Positions 24,899-35,100 of a stretch of DNA of 64,000 nt are shown here, piece by piece. The notes beneath the pieces are model-generated. The model was not told the origin of the DNA. It did not search any database and worked only from the letters and a program-made list of their open reading frames with translations. Position 1 is the stretch's first letter. Each line of letters begins with the position of its first letter. A program made the translations under genes and the position numbers. Source of the stretch: Streptomyces caelestis (GTDB lineage: Bacteria > Actinomycetota > Actinomycetes > Streptomycetales > Streptomycetaceae); the NCBI RefSeq assembly GCF_001279005.1, contig NZ_LGCN01000051.1:94159-158158 (forward strand), given 5' to 3'.

Positions 24899-25534
24899 AT
24901 GAAGCTCACGAAGAAGTCGCACGCCTGCGTCCGCCTGGAGAAGGACGGCCGCGTCCTCGTCCTCGACCCCGGGATGTTCAGCGAGCAGGACGCGACCCTG
25001 GGCGCGGACGCCGTCCTGGTCACGCACGAGCACCCCGACCACTTCGACGAGGGCCGGCTGCGGGCCTTCCTGGAGGCGGATCCGGCCGCCGCGATCTGGA
25101 CCCTGAAGTCGGTCGCGGAGCAACTCTCGGCGGCCTTCCCGGGCCGCGTGCACACCGTCGGCCACGGCGACGCCTTCACCGCCGCCGGTTTCGACGTCCA
25201 GGTCCACGGCGAGCTCCACGCGGTGATCCACCCGGACATCCCGCGCGTCACCAACGTCGGCTACCTCGTCGACGGCGGGAAGCTCTTCCACCCCGGTGAC
25301 GCGCTCACCGTCCCCGACCGGCCGGTCGAGACGCTGATGCTGCCGGTCATGGCCCCCTGGAACAAGATCTCCGAGGTCATCGACTACGTCCGCGAGGTGA
25401 GGCCGCGGCGCGCCTACGACATCCACGACGCCCTCCTCACCGACCTCGCCCGCCCGATCTACGACCGCCAGATCGGCGCCCTCGGCGGCACGGAACACCT
25501 GCGGCTCGCGCCGGGGGGCTCCGCCGAGCTGTGA
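24899..25534 (+). CDS. Metallo-beta-lactamase fold hydrolase
   Basis: The protein is 211 residues from ATG 24899, 54 bases after the previous stop. The zinc motif is VLVTHEHPDHFDEGR (HxHxDH type). Later metal ligands are likely in LHAVIHPDIPR and LFHPGDALTVP. It resembles UlaG/YtnP-like small MBL proteins with a KLTKKSHACVRLE start. The substrate is unknown. It lies in tandem with pcaL and xthA on the same strand and may share a transcript. Confidence 0.85.
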   Translation: MKLTKKSHACVRLEKDGRVLVLDPGMFSEQDATLGADAVLVTHEHPDHFDEGRLRAFLEADPAAAIWTLKSVAEQLSAAFPGRVHTVGHGDAFTAAGFDVQVHGELHAVIHPDIPRVTNVGYLVDGGKLFHPGDALTVPDRPVETLMLPVMAPWNKISEVIDYVREVRPRRAYDIHDALLTDLARPIYDRQIGALGGTEHLRLAPGGSAEL

Positions 25535-25586
25535 CCCCGCGGGCGGCGGGCGGGCGTTGTCACAGGCGCCGGGTAGGTTGGGGAAC

Positions 25587-26366
25587 ATGCGCATCGCGAC
25601 CTGGAACGTGAACTCGATCACCGCCCGCCTGCCGAGGCTCCTGGCCTGGCTGGAGAGCAGCGGCACGGACGTGCTGTGCCTCCAGGAGGCCAAGGTCGCC
25701 GAGGAGAGGTTCCCGGTCGAGGAGCTGCGCGAGCTGGGCTACGAGTCGGCGGTGAACGCCACCGGCCGGTGGAACGGCGTGGCGGTGCTCTCCCGCGTCG
25801 GCCTCGAGGACGTCGTCAAGGGCCTGCCGGGCGACCCCGGCTACGACGGCTCCGTCGAACCCCGCGCCGTCTCCGCGACCTGCGGCCCGGTCCGCGTCTG
25901 GTCGGTGTACGTGCCCAACGGCCGCGAGGTGGACCACCCCCACTACGCGTACAAGCTCCAGTGGTTCGAGGCGCTCAAGGCCGCCGTGGCCGGCGACGCG
26001 GCGGGCGGGCGGCCGTTCGCGGTCCTGGGCGACTACAACGTGGCCCCGACCGACGACGACGTCTTCGACCGGGCCGTCTTCGAGGGCTCCACCCACGTCA
26101 CCGCCGCCGAACGCGCCGCCCTCGCCGCCCTGCGCGAGGCCGGTCTCTCCGACGTCGTCCCGCGCCCCCTCAAGTACGACCACCCCTTCACGTACTGGGA
26201 CTACCGTCAGCTCGCCTTCCCCAAGAACCGCGGCATGCGCATCGACCTGGTGTACGGCAACGAGCCCTTCGCGAAGGCGGTCACGGACTCCTACGTCGAC
26301 CGCGAGGAGCGCAAGGGCAAGGGCGCCTCGGACCACGCGCCGGTCGTGGTGGACCTCGACGTGTAG
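25587..26366 (+). CDS. xthA: Exodeoxyribonuclease III
   Basis: The protein is 259 residues from ATG 25587 (MRIATWNVNSI, the canonical opening). A GTG/ATG farther upstream would add a poorly supported leader. Catalytic blocks are CLQEAKV (Glu), VYVPNGREVDHP (Tyr), GDYNVAPTDDDVF (Asp/Asn), GMRIDLVYG (Asp) and SDHAPVVVDL (Asp-His). It cuts DNA at abasic sites and acts as a 3'-5' exonuclease in base-excision repair. It is a full-length housekeeping gene. Confidence 0.95.
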   Translation: MRIATWNVNSITARLPRLLAWLESSGTDVLCLQEAKVAEERFPVEELRELGYESAVNATGRWNGVAVLSRVGLEDVVKGLPGDPGYDGSVEPRAVSATCGPVRVWSVYVPNGREVDHPHYAYKLQWFEALKAAVAGDAAGGRPFAVLGDYNVAPTDDDVFDRAVFEGSTHVTAAERAALAALREAGLSDVVPRPLKYDHPFTYWDYRQLAFPKNRGMRIDLVYGNEPFAKAVTDSYVDREERKGKGASDHAPVVVDLDV

Positions 26367-26441
26367 CGGGGCGCCGGCCGGCCGCCGTCCGACCCCGCGC
26401 GCCTGTGGTGCGCGGCACGGTACGAATGACAGGCTGGCGGT

Positions 26442-26849
26442 ATGAACATCCCTTTCCTGGGCAGCCGGCGCCGGAAGACGGGGATGCCCGATCCCGAGGG
26501 CATCGCGGAACTCCTCGCCGAGTGCGAACTCCTCCGCACCCAGGCCGACCGGGCGGGGGTCCGGCTCGACGACTCCCCGGCCTCGTTGGAGGCACTGGAC
26601 CAGCTGGTGCCGCGCTGGCGGGACGACGAGGAGACCTCGACCTGGCTGGGCAACGACGCCGGGCTGTACCTCGGCACCGTCATCGTGCGCACCGTGCCGG
26701 GGGCCGCCTGGGAGATCCGGGCCGACGGCCAGCCGGTCCTACGGCTCACCTCAGGCCGGGAATTCGACGTCGTGGACGCCGGACACGCGTGGGCGGCCGA
26801 CGGCGTACCCGAACTGTCGCAGCTGTACGCGGAGGTCGCGGAGGCGTGA
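26442..26849 (+). CDS. Small conserved protein of the DUF6278 type
   Basis: The protein is 135 residues from ATG 26442. It begins MNIPFLGSRRRKTG and contains GIAELLAECELLRTQADRAG, ALDQLVPRWRDD and LGNDAGLYLGTVIVR, a pattern I recall from a streptomycete family of unknown function (DUF6278). It has no signal peptide, membrane helix or catalytic motif. It follows xthA by 75 bases on the same strand, as in other streptomycetes. Its function is unknown. Confidence 0.75.
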   Translation: MNIPFLGSRRRKTGMPDPEGIAELLAECELLRTQADRAGVRLDDSPASLEALDQLVPRWRDDEETSTWLGNDAGLYLGTVIVRTVPGAAWEIRADGQPVLRLTSGREFDVVDAGHAWAADGVPELSQLYAEVAEA

Positions 26850-26989
26850 GGCCCCGGCCCGCGGCCCGGTGTGCACGCGGCCGGCGGCCGAAGGGCCGTG
26901 TCGCGCCGCCTCGGTGGTCCCGTGACCGGGCCGCGTGACCTCGACGGGTACGCCGGGGACCTCCCCTCCTGCGGGACACCGGGCTCACC

Positions 26990-27345
26990 CCGGGCAGGGC
27001 AGGGGCGGCCGCCGTCATCGGCCCGTCGGGGCCGGGGAGTCGAGGCCGCGCCGGGCGGTCGAGCGGCCGGCGCCCGTCCGGTCCGGCACGCTCCCCTTCG
27101 ACGAGCCGGCCTCCGCCCCGGACCCGGAGGCGGTCGACGAGGCCCTGGAGGCCGTGCGGCAACCGGCCGGCGAGGGCGTGACTGTGATCACGGACACGCA
27201 CGGGACGGGCTCCGTCCCCTCGGCCGCCGACCGCGCGGCCCCCATGGCCGACGGCCGGATCGCGGAGGACCGCGCGCCCGGCGGGTTCCCGGCGACCCGA
27301 GCGGCGACCGGGCCGAGGACCTCCTCTCCGACGCTTCGGGACCCT
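26990..27345 (+). pseudogene. Heavily decayed amino-acid ABC transporter ATPase (GlnQ-like)
   Basis: A ruined Walker A (AAVIGPSGPGS, lacking GKS/T) at about 27004-27036 is followed, after a frame change, by TLPFDEPASAPDPEAVDEA and MADGRIAEDRAP. These correspond to the Walker B / D-loop (FDEPTSALDPExV) and the C-terminal (MDxGxIVExGxP) parts of polar-amino-acid ATPases. Many substitutions and at least one frameshift are visible. High GC is kept, but the key residues are lost. Confidence 0.65.
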
Positions 27346-27699
27346 CGGGGACGGACCGGACGACGCCCCCGGACCCGCCCGCCCGGACCTCGACTACGAT
27401 GGTTCCTTCATCCCGGTGGGGGAGGGGTCTTCGCGTCAGGAGCGAGGGCGCCGTCATCGGGAGGGGCCCACCGTCCCGCGTCCACGGGGCGGCGGATCAC
27501 ATCGGCCGGGCCCGTCCGGCGGCAGCCGGAGATCACTGCTCGCGCGGCGGACGCGACCCCGACGGGTCGTCCGCCGACGAGGAGAAGGTCAGCTGCGCGC
27601 CGGACGGGTGGTGCTGAGCGGGGTCAGCCCGCCCGGTGACCGGTGCGCGGCGGACGCGAAAAGCCTGGCGGGACTCAGGCCCGGCCGAGCGCTGCCAGG
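27346..27699. other. Non-coding or degraded stretch
   Basis: I see no credible gene here. Several open frames exist because stop codons are rare at this GC, but none shows a family motif, a ribosome-binding site or a sensible start. It lies between two pseudogene relics and is probably degraded DNA. Confidence 0.5.
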
Positions 27700-27945
27700 G
27701 GTGACGGTCATCGGCGATGACCTCAACACCGGTCCGATCGTCCCGTACCGCAGACGCCCGGACGCCCCTTACCGAAGGGTGAGGAAGAGGACAACGTCGC
27801 CCACCGCGAAGTCCGTGCCCGCCTTGAGCGCACCATCTCCCGCGTGAACAACCCGGTATCCTCAACGATTCCGCGACGCGGCGACGGCCTCCACCACGCC
27901 GTCCAGGCCGTCGCCCACACGTACGATCCTGCCCTCGCCGCGTGA
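27700..27945 (+). mobile_element. IS5-family transposase C-terminal remnant
   Basis: GDDLNTGPIVPYRRR, followed in the next frame by PLPKGEEEDNVAHREVRARL and GDGLHHAVQAVAHTYDPALA, matches the final part of IS5-type DDE transposases. In intact copies this reads HRKVRARVEHxxxRMK, then GDGVHHAM. A frameshift and many substitutions show long decay. Nothing recognisable follows up to the P450 stop at 28171. Confidence 0.65.
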
Positions 27946-28170
27946 CCGAACGCGTACCACCACCGCTTCAGGCTGCGTGATCACGGCCTTCTGCACGGCC
28001 CTTCGGACCGGCGCGGGGACGACGACGCCGGAATCCGCGGGAAACGTGGTGGGGAGCGTGACGCGCGTGAAGGCCGAGGTGTCACCGCCGTTCGTCTCGA
28101 TCGAATCGTCGGAGCCTGGATCGATCTCGCCGGTCCGAATGCGTGCGCTCGAGTTGACGGGTCCGCCGCT

Positions 28171-29370
28171 TCACCAGGCGACGGGCAGTTCGTGCAGGCC
28201 GTTCACCATCGTCCCGGTCTTCCAGCGCAGTTCCTCTGCGGGGACGGCCAGCCGGAGGCCGGGCATGTCCTCCAGGAGGACCTCCAAGGCCACCTGGAGT
28301 TCCACTCGCGCCAGGTGGGCGCCGATGCAGTAGTGCGGGCCGTGCCCGAAGCTGAGGTGCGGGTTGACGGCCCGGTCGAGGACGAGGTCATCGGCGCGGT
28401 CGAACACCTCCGGGTCCCGGTTGGCGGCCGCCGTGTCGACCAGGACGGGATCACCGGCGCGGATGAGAGCCCCGCCGAGTTCGATGCTCTCGGTGGCATA
28501 TCGGGGGAAGGCGAAGCCGTTGGGCAGCGGTACGTAGCGCAACAGTTCCTCCACCGCGCGGGGAAGTGCCTCAGGTCGGCCGAGCAGTGAGGAGAAGCGG
28601 TCGGGGCGGGCCAGCAGAAGGTAGCAGGAGTTCGAGATCTGGTTGAAGGTGGTGACGAAGCCCGCGCTGATGAGTACCGGGGCGAGGGCCATCAGTTCTC
28701 CCATGGTGATGCGCCCTTCCTGATCATGGGCCCGTACGAGGGCGCTGAACAGGTCGTCGCCGGGCTCCCGGCGTCGCAGTTCCACCAGGTCGGCCGTATA
28801 CGCGGCGAACATGGTGTTCCACTTGTTGAACTCCTCGGCCGTCACGGTGTGGGACATCATCACGTCCAGCCAGTCCCGGACGCGGACGTGGTTCTCTTGG
28901 CCGATGCCGAGCAGTTCGCCGATCACGGTGATCGCCAGAGGGAAGGCGAATCCGTTGCCGAGGTCCGCCGGAGCGCCCGACTTCCGGATGCCGCACGACA
29001 GTTCTCCGGCGATCTCACGCACACGGTCGCGAAGCCGCTCGACACGGCGGGCGGTGAACGCCTTCGCCACCGTGCCGCGCAGTCGGAGGTGGTCCGGCCC
29101 GTCGGTGGACAGCAGCCCCCCGCCGCTCACCGCGACCGGCCTGACGCGTGGCCGGTCCCGGCCGAGCGCCGCGGCCATGCTGAACCGGGAATCGCCCAGC
29201 AATGACTTGGCGTCGGCGTACCGGGTGACGAGCCAGGCGTCCTCGCCGTACGGCATGCGCACCCGTGCCGGCGGCCGTTGCCGCAATTCGGCGTAGATGG
29301 GGTGGATCTCGAGTCCGTCGGGTTGTTCGAAGGGATAGGCGAGCGGTTCGCACTGTGTCGTTGTCGTCAT
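28171..29370 (-). CDS. Cytochrome P450 of the PTM cluster
   Basis: The protein is 399 residues from ATG 29370 (MTTTTQCEPLAYPFEQPDG). It has I-helix SAGFVTTFNQIS, an ExxR helix (AVEELLRYVP begins the following region), and the haem loop FGHGPHYCIG with axial Cys348. It is a soluble bacterial class needing separate ferredoxin partners. It is the last gene of the minus-strand PKS-NRPS / FAD / MDR unit. P450s in this position of ikarugamycin- and clifednamide-type clusters oxidise the finished macrolactam, for example a ring hydroxylation, epoxidation or ketone at the ethyl side chain. The exact oxidation cannot be read from sequence. Confidence 0.9.
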   Translation of the reverse strand: MTTTTQCEPLAYPFEQPDGLEIHPIYAELRQRPPARVRMPYGEDAWLVTRYADAKSLLGDSRFSMAAALGRDRPRVRPVAVSGGGLLSTDGPDHLRLRGTVAKAFTARRVERLRDRVREIAGELSCGIRKSGAPADLGNGFAFPLAITVIGELLGIGQENHVRVRDWLDVMMSHTVTAEEFNKWNTMFAAYTADLVELRRREPGDDLFSALVRAHDQEGRITMGELMALAPVLISAGFVTTFNQISNSCYLLLARPDRFSSLLGRPEALPRAVEELLRYVPLPNGFAFPRYATESIELGGALIRAGDPVLVDTAAANRDPEVFDRADDLVLDRAVNPHLSFGHGPHYCIGAHLARVELQVALEVLLEDMPGLRLAVPAEELRWKTGTMVNGLHELPVAW

Positions 29371-29413
29371 CGTAGGCCCTTCCTGGGGCGGGGAATTCGA
29401 AGAGGACGGGTGG

Positions 29414-30469
29414 TCACAAGCGCACCAGGAGCTTGCCACGGTTGGCGGCCGGGTCCGTGAACAGGCTGTGGTAGGTCCCGGGGATGGCGTCGAATCCGTG
29501 CCGTACGGTCTCGTGGTGGGCGATCTCGCCGCGCCGGACCATACCGCCGAGGTCGTCGTGGAGCGCGTCGAGGGTCTGGTCGTCGTACCACTCCTCCGCG
29601 AAGATCCCGCGGACGGTCGTGCGGGGGAACATGATGTACGGGAGCAGGCGGGGGCCCGTGTGGTCGCCCGCGATCTGTGTCGCCCACTGCCAGCAGACGG
29701 CGACCTGACTGCCGATGTTCAGCAGGGAGAACACCGCGTCGGTGATCGCCCCACCCAGATTGTCGAAGTACTTGTCGATGCCTCGAGGTGCCGCCGCTCG
29801 CAGTGCCTCGCGTGCTTCACCGGGGTCGTCGCCCTGTCGGTAGTGGACGACGTCGTCGAAGCCCAGGGCGGTCAGATGCCGGGCTTTCTCCGGTGAGCTG
29901 GTGGTGCCGATCACGCGCGCGCCGGCTCGTTTGGCGAGCTGGCCGGCCAGTGATCCGACGGAGCCGGTCGCGCCGCTGACCACGAACGTGTCACCCGGCT
30001 CGATGGTGAAGAACTTGGTCAGCGTGCCCCAGGCCGTCAGTCCCGGCGGACCCATGACGCCGAGCGCCGTCGACAGCGGCAGCGCCTCGTCGTAGCGCCG
30101 TGGATCCAGCCGCCGGAAGGCGGGGAAGGGGACGGGGAAAGCACCGTGCTCCCACTGCCATCCCGCACCGGTGCCGATCACATGGCTGCGCCAGCCGCCG
30201 TAGCCCTGCACCAGGTCGCCTGCCGAGAAGGCGGCCCGCGGGCCGGCCGAGACGACGCGCAGGATGCTGTGCGCGACCATGTGCTCGCCGAGGGGCGTTT
30301 CGAGGGCCAGTCCCTGCAGGTAGGGGTCGAGCGACACGTAGAGGGTCTCGAAGAGCATTTCGTCGTCCGCGAGTGAGACGTCCACCTCCTCGATCACCTT
30401 CTCGTAGATCCGGTCGACGTCCGGCACGCCCGGAACGTGTTCGCGCACGATCCACTTCTCGATCTTCAT
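29414..30469 (-). CDS. ikaC: MDR-family NADP-dependent reductase (IkaC-like) of the PTM cluster
   Basis: The protein is 351 residues from ATG 30469, which overlaps the FAD-enzyme stop (ATGA) and has AAGGAA upstream; ATG 30475 is an alternative. The NADP loop is SGATGSVGSLAGQLAKRAGA and there is a substrate-side FAEEWYDDQ motif, as in zinc-free MDR enzymes of the curcumin/prostaglandin-reductase type. In PTM clusters such a protein delivers hydride to an enone and closes the inner ring of the 5-6-5 system. The order PKS-NRPS, FAD enzyme, MDR enzyme is the ikarugamycin order. Confidence 0.88.
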   Translation of the reverse strand: MKIEKWIVREHVPGVPDVDRIYEKVIEEVDVSLADDEMLFETLYVSLDPYLQGLALETPLGEHMVAHSILRVVSAGPRAAFSAGDLVQGYGGWRSHVIGTGAGWQWEHGAFPVPFPAFRRLDPRRYDEALPLSTALGVMGPPGLTAWGTLTKFFTIEPGDTFVVSGATGSVGSLAGQLAKRAGARVIGTTSSPEKARHLTALGFDDVVHYRQGDDPGEAREALRAAAPRGIDKYFDNLGGAITDAVFSLLNIGSQVAVCWQWATQIAGDHTGPRLLPYIMFPRTTVRGIFAEEWYDDQTLDALHDDLGGMVRRGEIAHHETVRHGFDAIPGTYHSLFTDPAANRGKLLVRL

Positions 30470-32193
30470 TCGCATTCCTTGGCCTCGGGGGTGGTGCCGT
30501 CGGGGGCCGGGGGCCAGCCGACCGGGATGACGATCTGGGTGGGCGGTGGCTGGGTCCGGTCGATGCCGGCGGTGAACTCCACGCCGTCGTCGCGGCAGAT
30601 GAACTGGGTGACGTGACGGCCCGCCGCCGCGGCCCGGATGAGCCCGCCGATCGTGGACCAGGTGCCGGAGAGATAGAAGTCCTTCAGCCCCGGAGCCACC
30701 GGACCGTTCCTGTTCACTTCCTTCTCCAGCCTTTCCGCGCCGTCCATGAACGGAAGCCAGCCGGCGATGGTCCCGTTGTGGTTGCCGGTGTAGCGGACCT
30801 GGGTGAGCGGGGTGCCGGTGTCGCGCGCCACGACCGACTCCGCCAGCCCGGGGAACCGGCGGTCCAGGAACTCCGTGACGGCCCGCTGAACCTGCCGCTT
30901 GGCGGCGTAGTACGCGGGGCCGCGGCGCACCGCCAGCGTGTGCAGTTCCTCCCCCTTGTGTACGCGGCTGTGCTGTTCCGGTCCGTCGGTCAGCTCCCGC
31001 CAGACGCCTGTGTCGGAGAAGTAGGTGACGAAGACGACGCTGGTGCCGCGCGGCGAGAGCTCCGGGTAGTGGGCACTGCGGAACTGCACGTTCATGCTGG
31101 GGTGCCCCATGCCGGCGAACGAGGCCGCCTCCTTCTCGTCGAGCAGGTATGTCGTACAGGGCTCACCTTGCGGGAAGGAGCGGTCCAGGCCCAGGAAGAC
31201 GCTCACGTAACCGGGGTAGAGCATCCCCGGCTCGTCGATGGTCCTCGTGTAGAGCCGCTCGTACGTCGTGTTGAGGTACCGGCCCTTGAGGAGCTCCAGC
31301 ATCGTGGTGCGGCCGTCGCAGGCGGAGACCACGATGTCGGCCCGGAACTCCCTCCCGTCGCTCAGCCGGACGCCCACGGCCCTGTCGTCCTCGACCAGCA
31401 CCTCGTCGACCTTGGCGTTGTAGGTGATCTCGCCGCCGAGCCGCCGGTAGCGTTCCTCGACCGACCTCGCCAGTCCGAGTGAACCCCCTTCGGGCACGCC
31501 CGCCGTGCCGTTGGCGTGCGACGCCAGCTGGAAGTAGAAGGGGAGGACCGGGAACGCGGGGTGGTACTCGTAGAGGATGTGGTTGAAGGCGTCGCGCAGC
31601 AGCGGGTCGGAGAACCTCGCGGCGTAGTCCGTCATCAGGGTCGTGATCGACTTCCGGATGACGTTGAAGTACGGGACGAACGCCGCGAGCGTGCGCCAGC
31701 GTTCCCACCGGCCCATCAGCCCCGCCGGTTTGAGGAAGGGGTAGGCCGCCATGCACGCCTTGAACTTCCGCAGGCCCGCGCAGAACTCCCTGATCGGCTT
31801 GGCGTCGGCGGGGGAGAGGCCGAGCAGGTGCCCTTCGAGACGGTTCGGATCGGAGTAGAAGTACACCGCCCGGCCGTCGGGGGCGCGTACGACGTTGAAG
31901 ACGTCGAAGTTGCGCATCTGTTTGCCCTGCAACGCGCCGAGCTCCAGCCAGATCTGGTGCATCTCGTCGCCGGGGCCCGAGCCGAGCAGCCAGCTGACGC
32001 ACCAGTCGAAGGTGAAGTCTCCCTTGTCCCAGGCGGTGCAGCAGCCGCCCGGCAGCTCGTGCATCTCGAAGACTTGGGTCCGGTAGCCGTTCATCTGCGC
32101 GTAGCAGCCCGTGGACAGGCCGCCGAGACCTCCGCCGATGATGATCATCGTGTGACGTCGGCCCGACCGGGCGGATGCCTTCTCACGCCCCAT
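30466..32193 (-). CDS. ikaB: FAD-dependent phytoene-desaturase-like oxidoreductase (IkaB-like)
   Basis: The protein is 575 residues. Start ATG 32193 overlaps the PKS-NRPS stop by 11 bases and is preceded by GGAGGTGAG within that gene. The dinucleotide-binding motif is TMIIIGGGLGGLSTGCYAQ with VFEMHELPGGCC after it. The C-terminal FAD clamp includes FYLSGTWSTIGGLIRAAAAG. It belongs to the phytoene dehydrogenase / CrtI superfamily. In PTM pathways the homologue forms the first outer carbocycles from the polyene tetramic acid by reductive cyclisation. Only one such gene is present; clusters for 5-5-6 frontalamide-type products usually carry two. Confidence 0.9.
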   Translation of the reverse strand: MGREKASARSGRRHTMIIIGGGLGGLSTGCYAQMNGYRTQVFEMHELPGGCCTAWDKGDFTFDWCVSWLLGSGPGDEMHQIWLELGALQGKQMRNFDVFNVVRAPDGRAVYFYSDPNRLEGHLLGLSPADAKPIREFCAGLRKFKACMAAYPFLKPAGLMGRWERWRTLAAFVPYFNVIRKSITTLMTDYAARFSDPLLRDAFNHILYEYHPAFPVLPFYFQLASHANGTAGVPEGGSLGLARSVEERYRRLGGEITYNAKVDEVLVEDDRAVGVRLSDGREFRADIVVSACDGRTTMLELLKGRYLNTTYERLYTRTIDEPGMLYPGYVSVFLGLDRSFPQGEPCTTYLLDEKEAASFAGMGHPSMNVQFRSAHYPELSPRGTSVVFVTYFSDTGVWRELTDGPEQHSRVHKGEELHTLAVRRGPAYYAAKRQVQRAVTEFLDRRFPGLAESVVARDTGTPLTQVRYTGNHNGTIAGWLPFMDGAERLEKEVNRNGPVAPGLKDFYLSGTWSTIGGLIRAAAAGRHVTQFICRDDGVEFTAGIDRTQPPPTQIVIPVGWPPAPDGTTPEAKECE

Positions 32194-35100
32194 GCGTCTC
32201 ACCTCCCGTCGCCGCGCCCGACGCGCCGACGCGGCCCTGGGCCGGGGTGCGGTTCAAGACCGCGCGGACCAGACCGGCGTTGTGCTCCAGGTGTCCCGGA
32301 TCGAGCATGTCGGCGTGCTCGCCGGAGCCGGGCAGCACCTCGGTGGGACCGGTGGAGCTGCCGTGCCAGGAGCCGGGCTCCCCGGCGGCGTAGAGGGCGG
32401 CCTTGTGTTCGTCGGAGATCACGGTGACGGCGGCACGTACCGTGCCGAGGTTGGGCGTGCGGGCGCAGAAGCCGATGTAGTCCCTGGCCTGGGCGAGGGT
32501 CTCCTGGGCCAGCTCCTCGGAACCGGTGTGCTTGCGCAGGTGCTCGCGCAGCTCGCGCTCGAACTCTTCGAGGTGCTCGTCACCGACGGTGTGGGCGGCG
32601 GTGACACGGTACGAGTCGAGGACGACGACGTCGCGTACCTCGCGTCCGCGGTGCTCCAGCTCCTTGGCGACCTCGAAGGCGAGGTTGCCGCCGAGCGAGT
32701 AACCGAGCAGCTCGCAGTGGCCCTGTGGCTGGAGGGACTCGATCAGGTCCGCGTAACGGGCCGTCTTGTCGTCACCGGTGAGGTAATTGAAGGCCACGAG
32801 CTCGTACCCCGGCAGGTGAGCGGCGAGGAGTCGGTAGACCAGCCCGTGGCCGCCGGCAGGCGGGAAGCAGAAGGCGACGGGGCCGGCATCGGGGTTGAAC
32901 CGCAGCCAGGGCTGCGCGCCGGGGAGCCGGCCGGTGATGATGTGCTCCACCGTCCTGGCCATGCCCTGCAAGGTGGTCACCCGGAAGAGGTGACTGACCG
33001 GGATGGCCAGGTTGAACTCGTCCTGCAGGTGGTGGATCAGCTCGATCAGTTTGACGGAGCTGCCGCCAGACTCGAAGAAGTCGTGCTGGAGACCGACCCG
33101 CTCGACGCCCAGGACGGCTCTCCAGTGGTCGGCCATCCGGGTCTCATAGAGCGTTACGGGCGGGTCGTACGGGGTGTCGTCGGGGGCGCGCCGGGGCGCG
33201 GGCAGCGCTGCGAGGTCGACTTTGCCGCTGGAGGTGAGGGACAGCTCGGGCAGTTCGGTGAAGGAGGCCGGGATCAGATGCGTCGGCAGGTGCTCGGCGA
33301 GGTGACGGCGCAGCCGGCGCCAGTCCAGTTCCGCACCGGGTGCTGCCACGCCGTACGCGCACAGTACGTTCTCGCCGCGCCCGTCGGGCCGCAGGGTGAC
33401 GACCACCTGGGCCAGCGCCGGCCATTGGGAGAGGCGGGACTCGACTTCGCCGAGCTCGACCCGGTGGCCGCGCACCTTCACCTGGGCGTCGGCGCGGCCG
33501 AGGAGGTGGACGCACCCCTCGCTGTCCCACCGCGCGAGGTCGCCGGTCCGGTACAGGCGAAGGGGCCGGGCATCGGACCCGCGGCCGACGGTGCGGGTGA
33601 TGAAGCGGTGCGCGGTCTGCTCGTGGTCGTGGAGGTAGCCGGTGGCGACGCCCGTACCGCCGATCCACAGTTCGCCCGTGACACCGGGCGGTACCGGCTG
33701 GCCGTGCTCGTCGACGATGTACAGCTCGGTGCCGGGAAACGGCCGGCCGATGGGCACGGTCCGGCTCGGTTCCAAGCCGTCCGTGGGTCCCTCGAAGTAC
33801 GTGCTGTCGATGGTGGCCTCGGTAAGACCGTAGGAGTTGACCAGGCGTGTTCCCGGGCCGCACAGGGCGCGCAGCCGGTCGTACTCCTCGACCTTCCAGG
33901 AGTCGGAGCCCACGATCAGCAGCCGCATGAAGTCCAGCCGGCTGCCGCCGTGCTCGCAGTGGGCCATCAGCCCCCGGACGACGGAGGGCACGAATTCCGC
34001 GCAGTCGACACCTTCCTGGCGCATGACGGCGTACAGTCGCGCGGTGTTGAACAGCACCTCACGCCCGACGAGCACCAGGGTGCCGCCGGAGCACAGGGCG
34101 CGCACCAGGTCGCCGGTGAAGACGTCGAAGGACGGGCTCGCCATCTGCAGGTGCACGGCGACATCACGGTCGAGGCGGTACTCCGTGCGCCAGGCTTCGT
34201 AGGCTGAGGCGAGATTGCGGTGGCTGACCAGTACCGCCTTGGGCCGGCCCGTGGAGCCGGAGGTGTGGATGACGTAGGCCGGTGCGTCCATGCCGACATC
34301 GGGTTCGGCCACGTCCGGGCCGGACGCGCCGGGCGAGGACCCCGTGGTCAGATCGTCCAGGGTGAGCACCCGGCACGGCAGGCCCGTGAACCGTTCGCCC
34401 CCGGCGGCGTCGACGACGGCCTGCCCGGCACCGGTGTGCGCGATGAGGGACGCCAGCCGGTCCTGCGGGTCGCGCGGGTCCAGCGGCAGGTACGCGGCAC
34501 CGGCCCTCAGCACCGCCAGCAGGGTCACGATCAGCTCGGGCGACTTGTCCAGGCAGACGGCCACCACCGCACCGTCCTCCACGCCCAGCTCGCGCAGCCG
34601 CCGGGCACGGGCGCGACTGCGGAGGTCCAGTTCCCCGTAGGTCATCCGCAGGCCGGCGCCGTCCTCGGCGGGAGCGGAGACGGCGACGGACCCGGGCCGC
34701 TCGGCGGCGATTCGGCTGATGAGCCGGTGCACGGGCACGTCGGGTGCGACGGTCTGCCGCCCCGCCCCGCTCCAGCCGTCGACGAGACGCTCGCGCTCCC
34801 GGGCCCCGAGCATCTCCAGCCGGAGGGCGGGCTCCGCGGGAGTCGCGCGGGTCAGCGCGTCGAGCAGGTTGGTGTAGTGGGCGGCCATCCGCCGCATCGT
34901 CCCGGGAAGGAACAGGTCGGTGTTGTACTTGAAGACACAGTGGAACCGATGGTCGGACTCGTCTTCGTACACCGACAGTGTGAGGTCGAACTGGCCTTCC
35001 TCCTCGGGCAGTTCGATGTACTCCAGGCGGTAGCCGTACTTCTCGGTGGCCACCTTGTGGGTGAGGAGGATGAACATCGCCTGGAAGACCGCGGACCGGC

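Noticed and set aside
23621..25693. A 690-codon minus-strand frame opposite pcaL, the MBL gene and xthA
   Set aside because: It crosses three well-supported plus-strand genes and shows no conserved motif.
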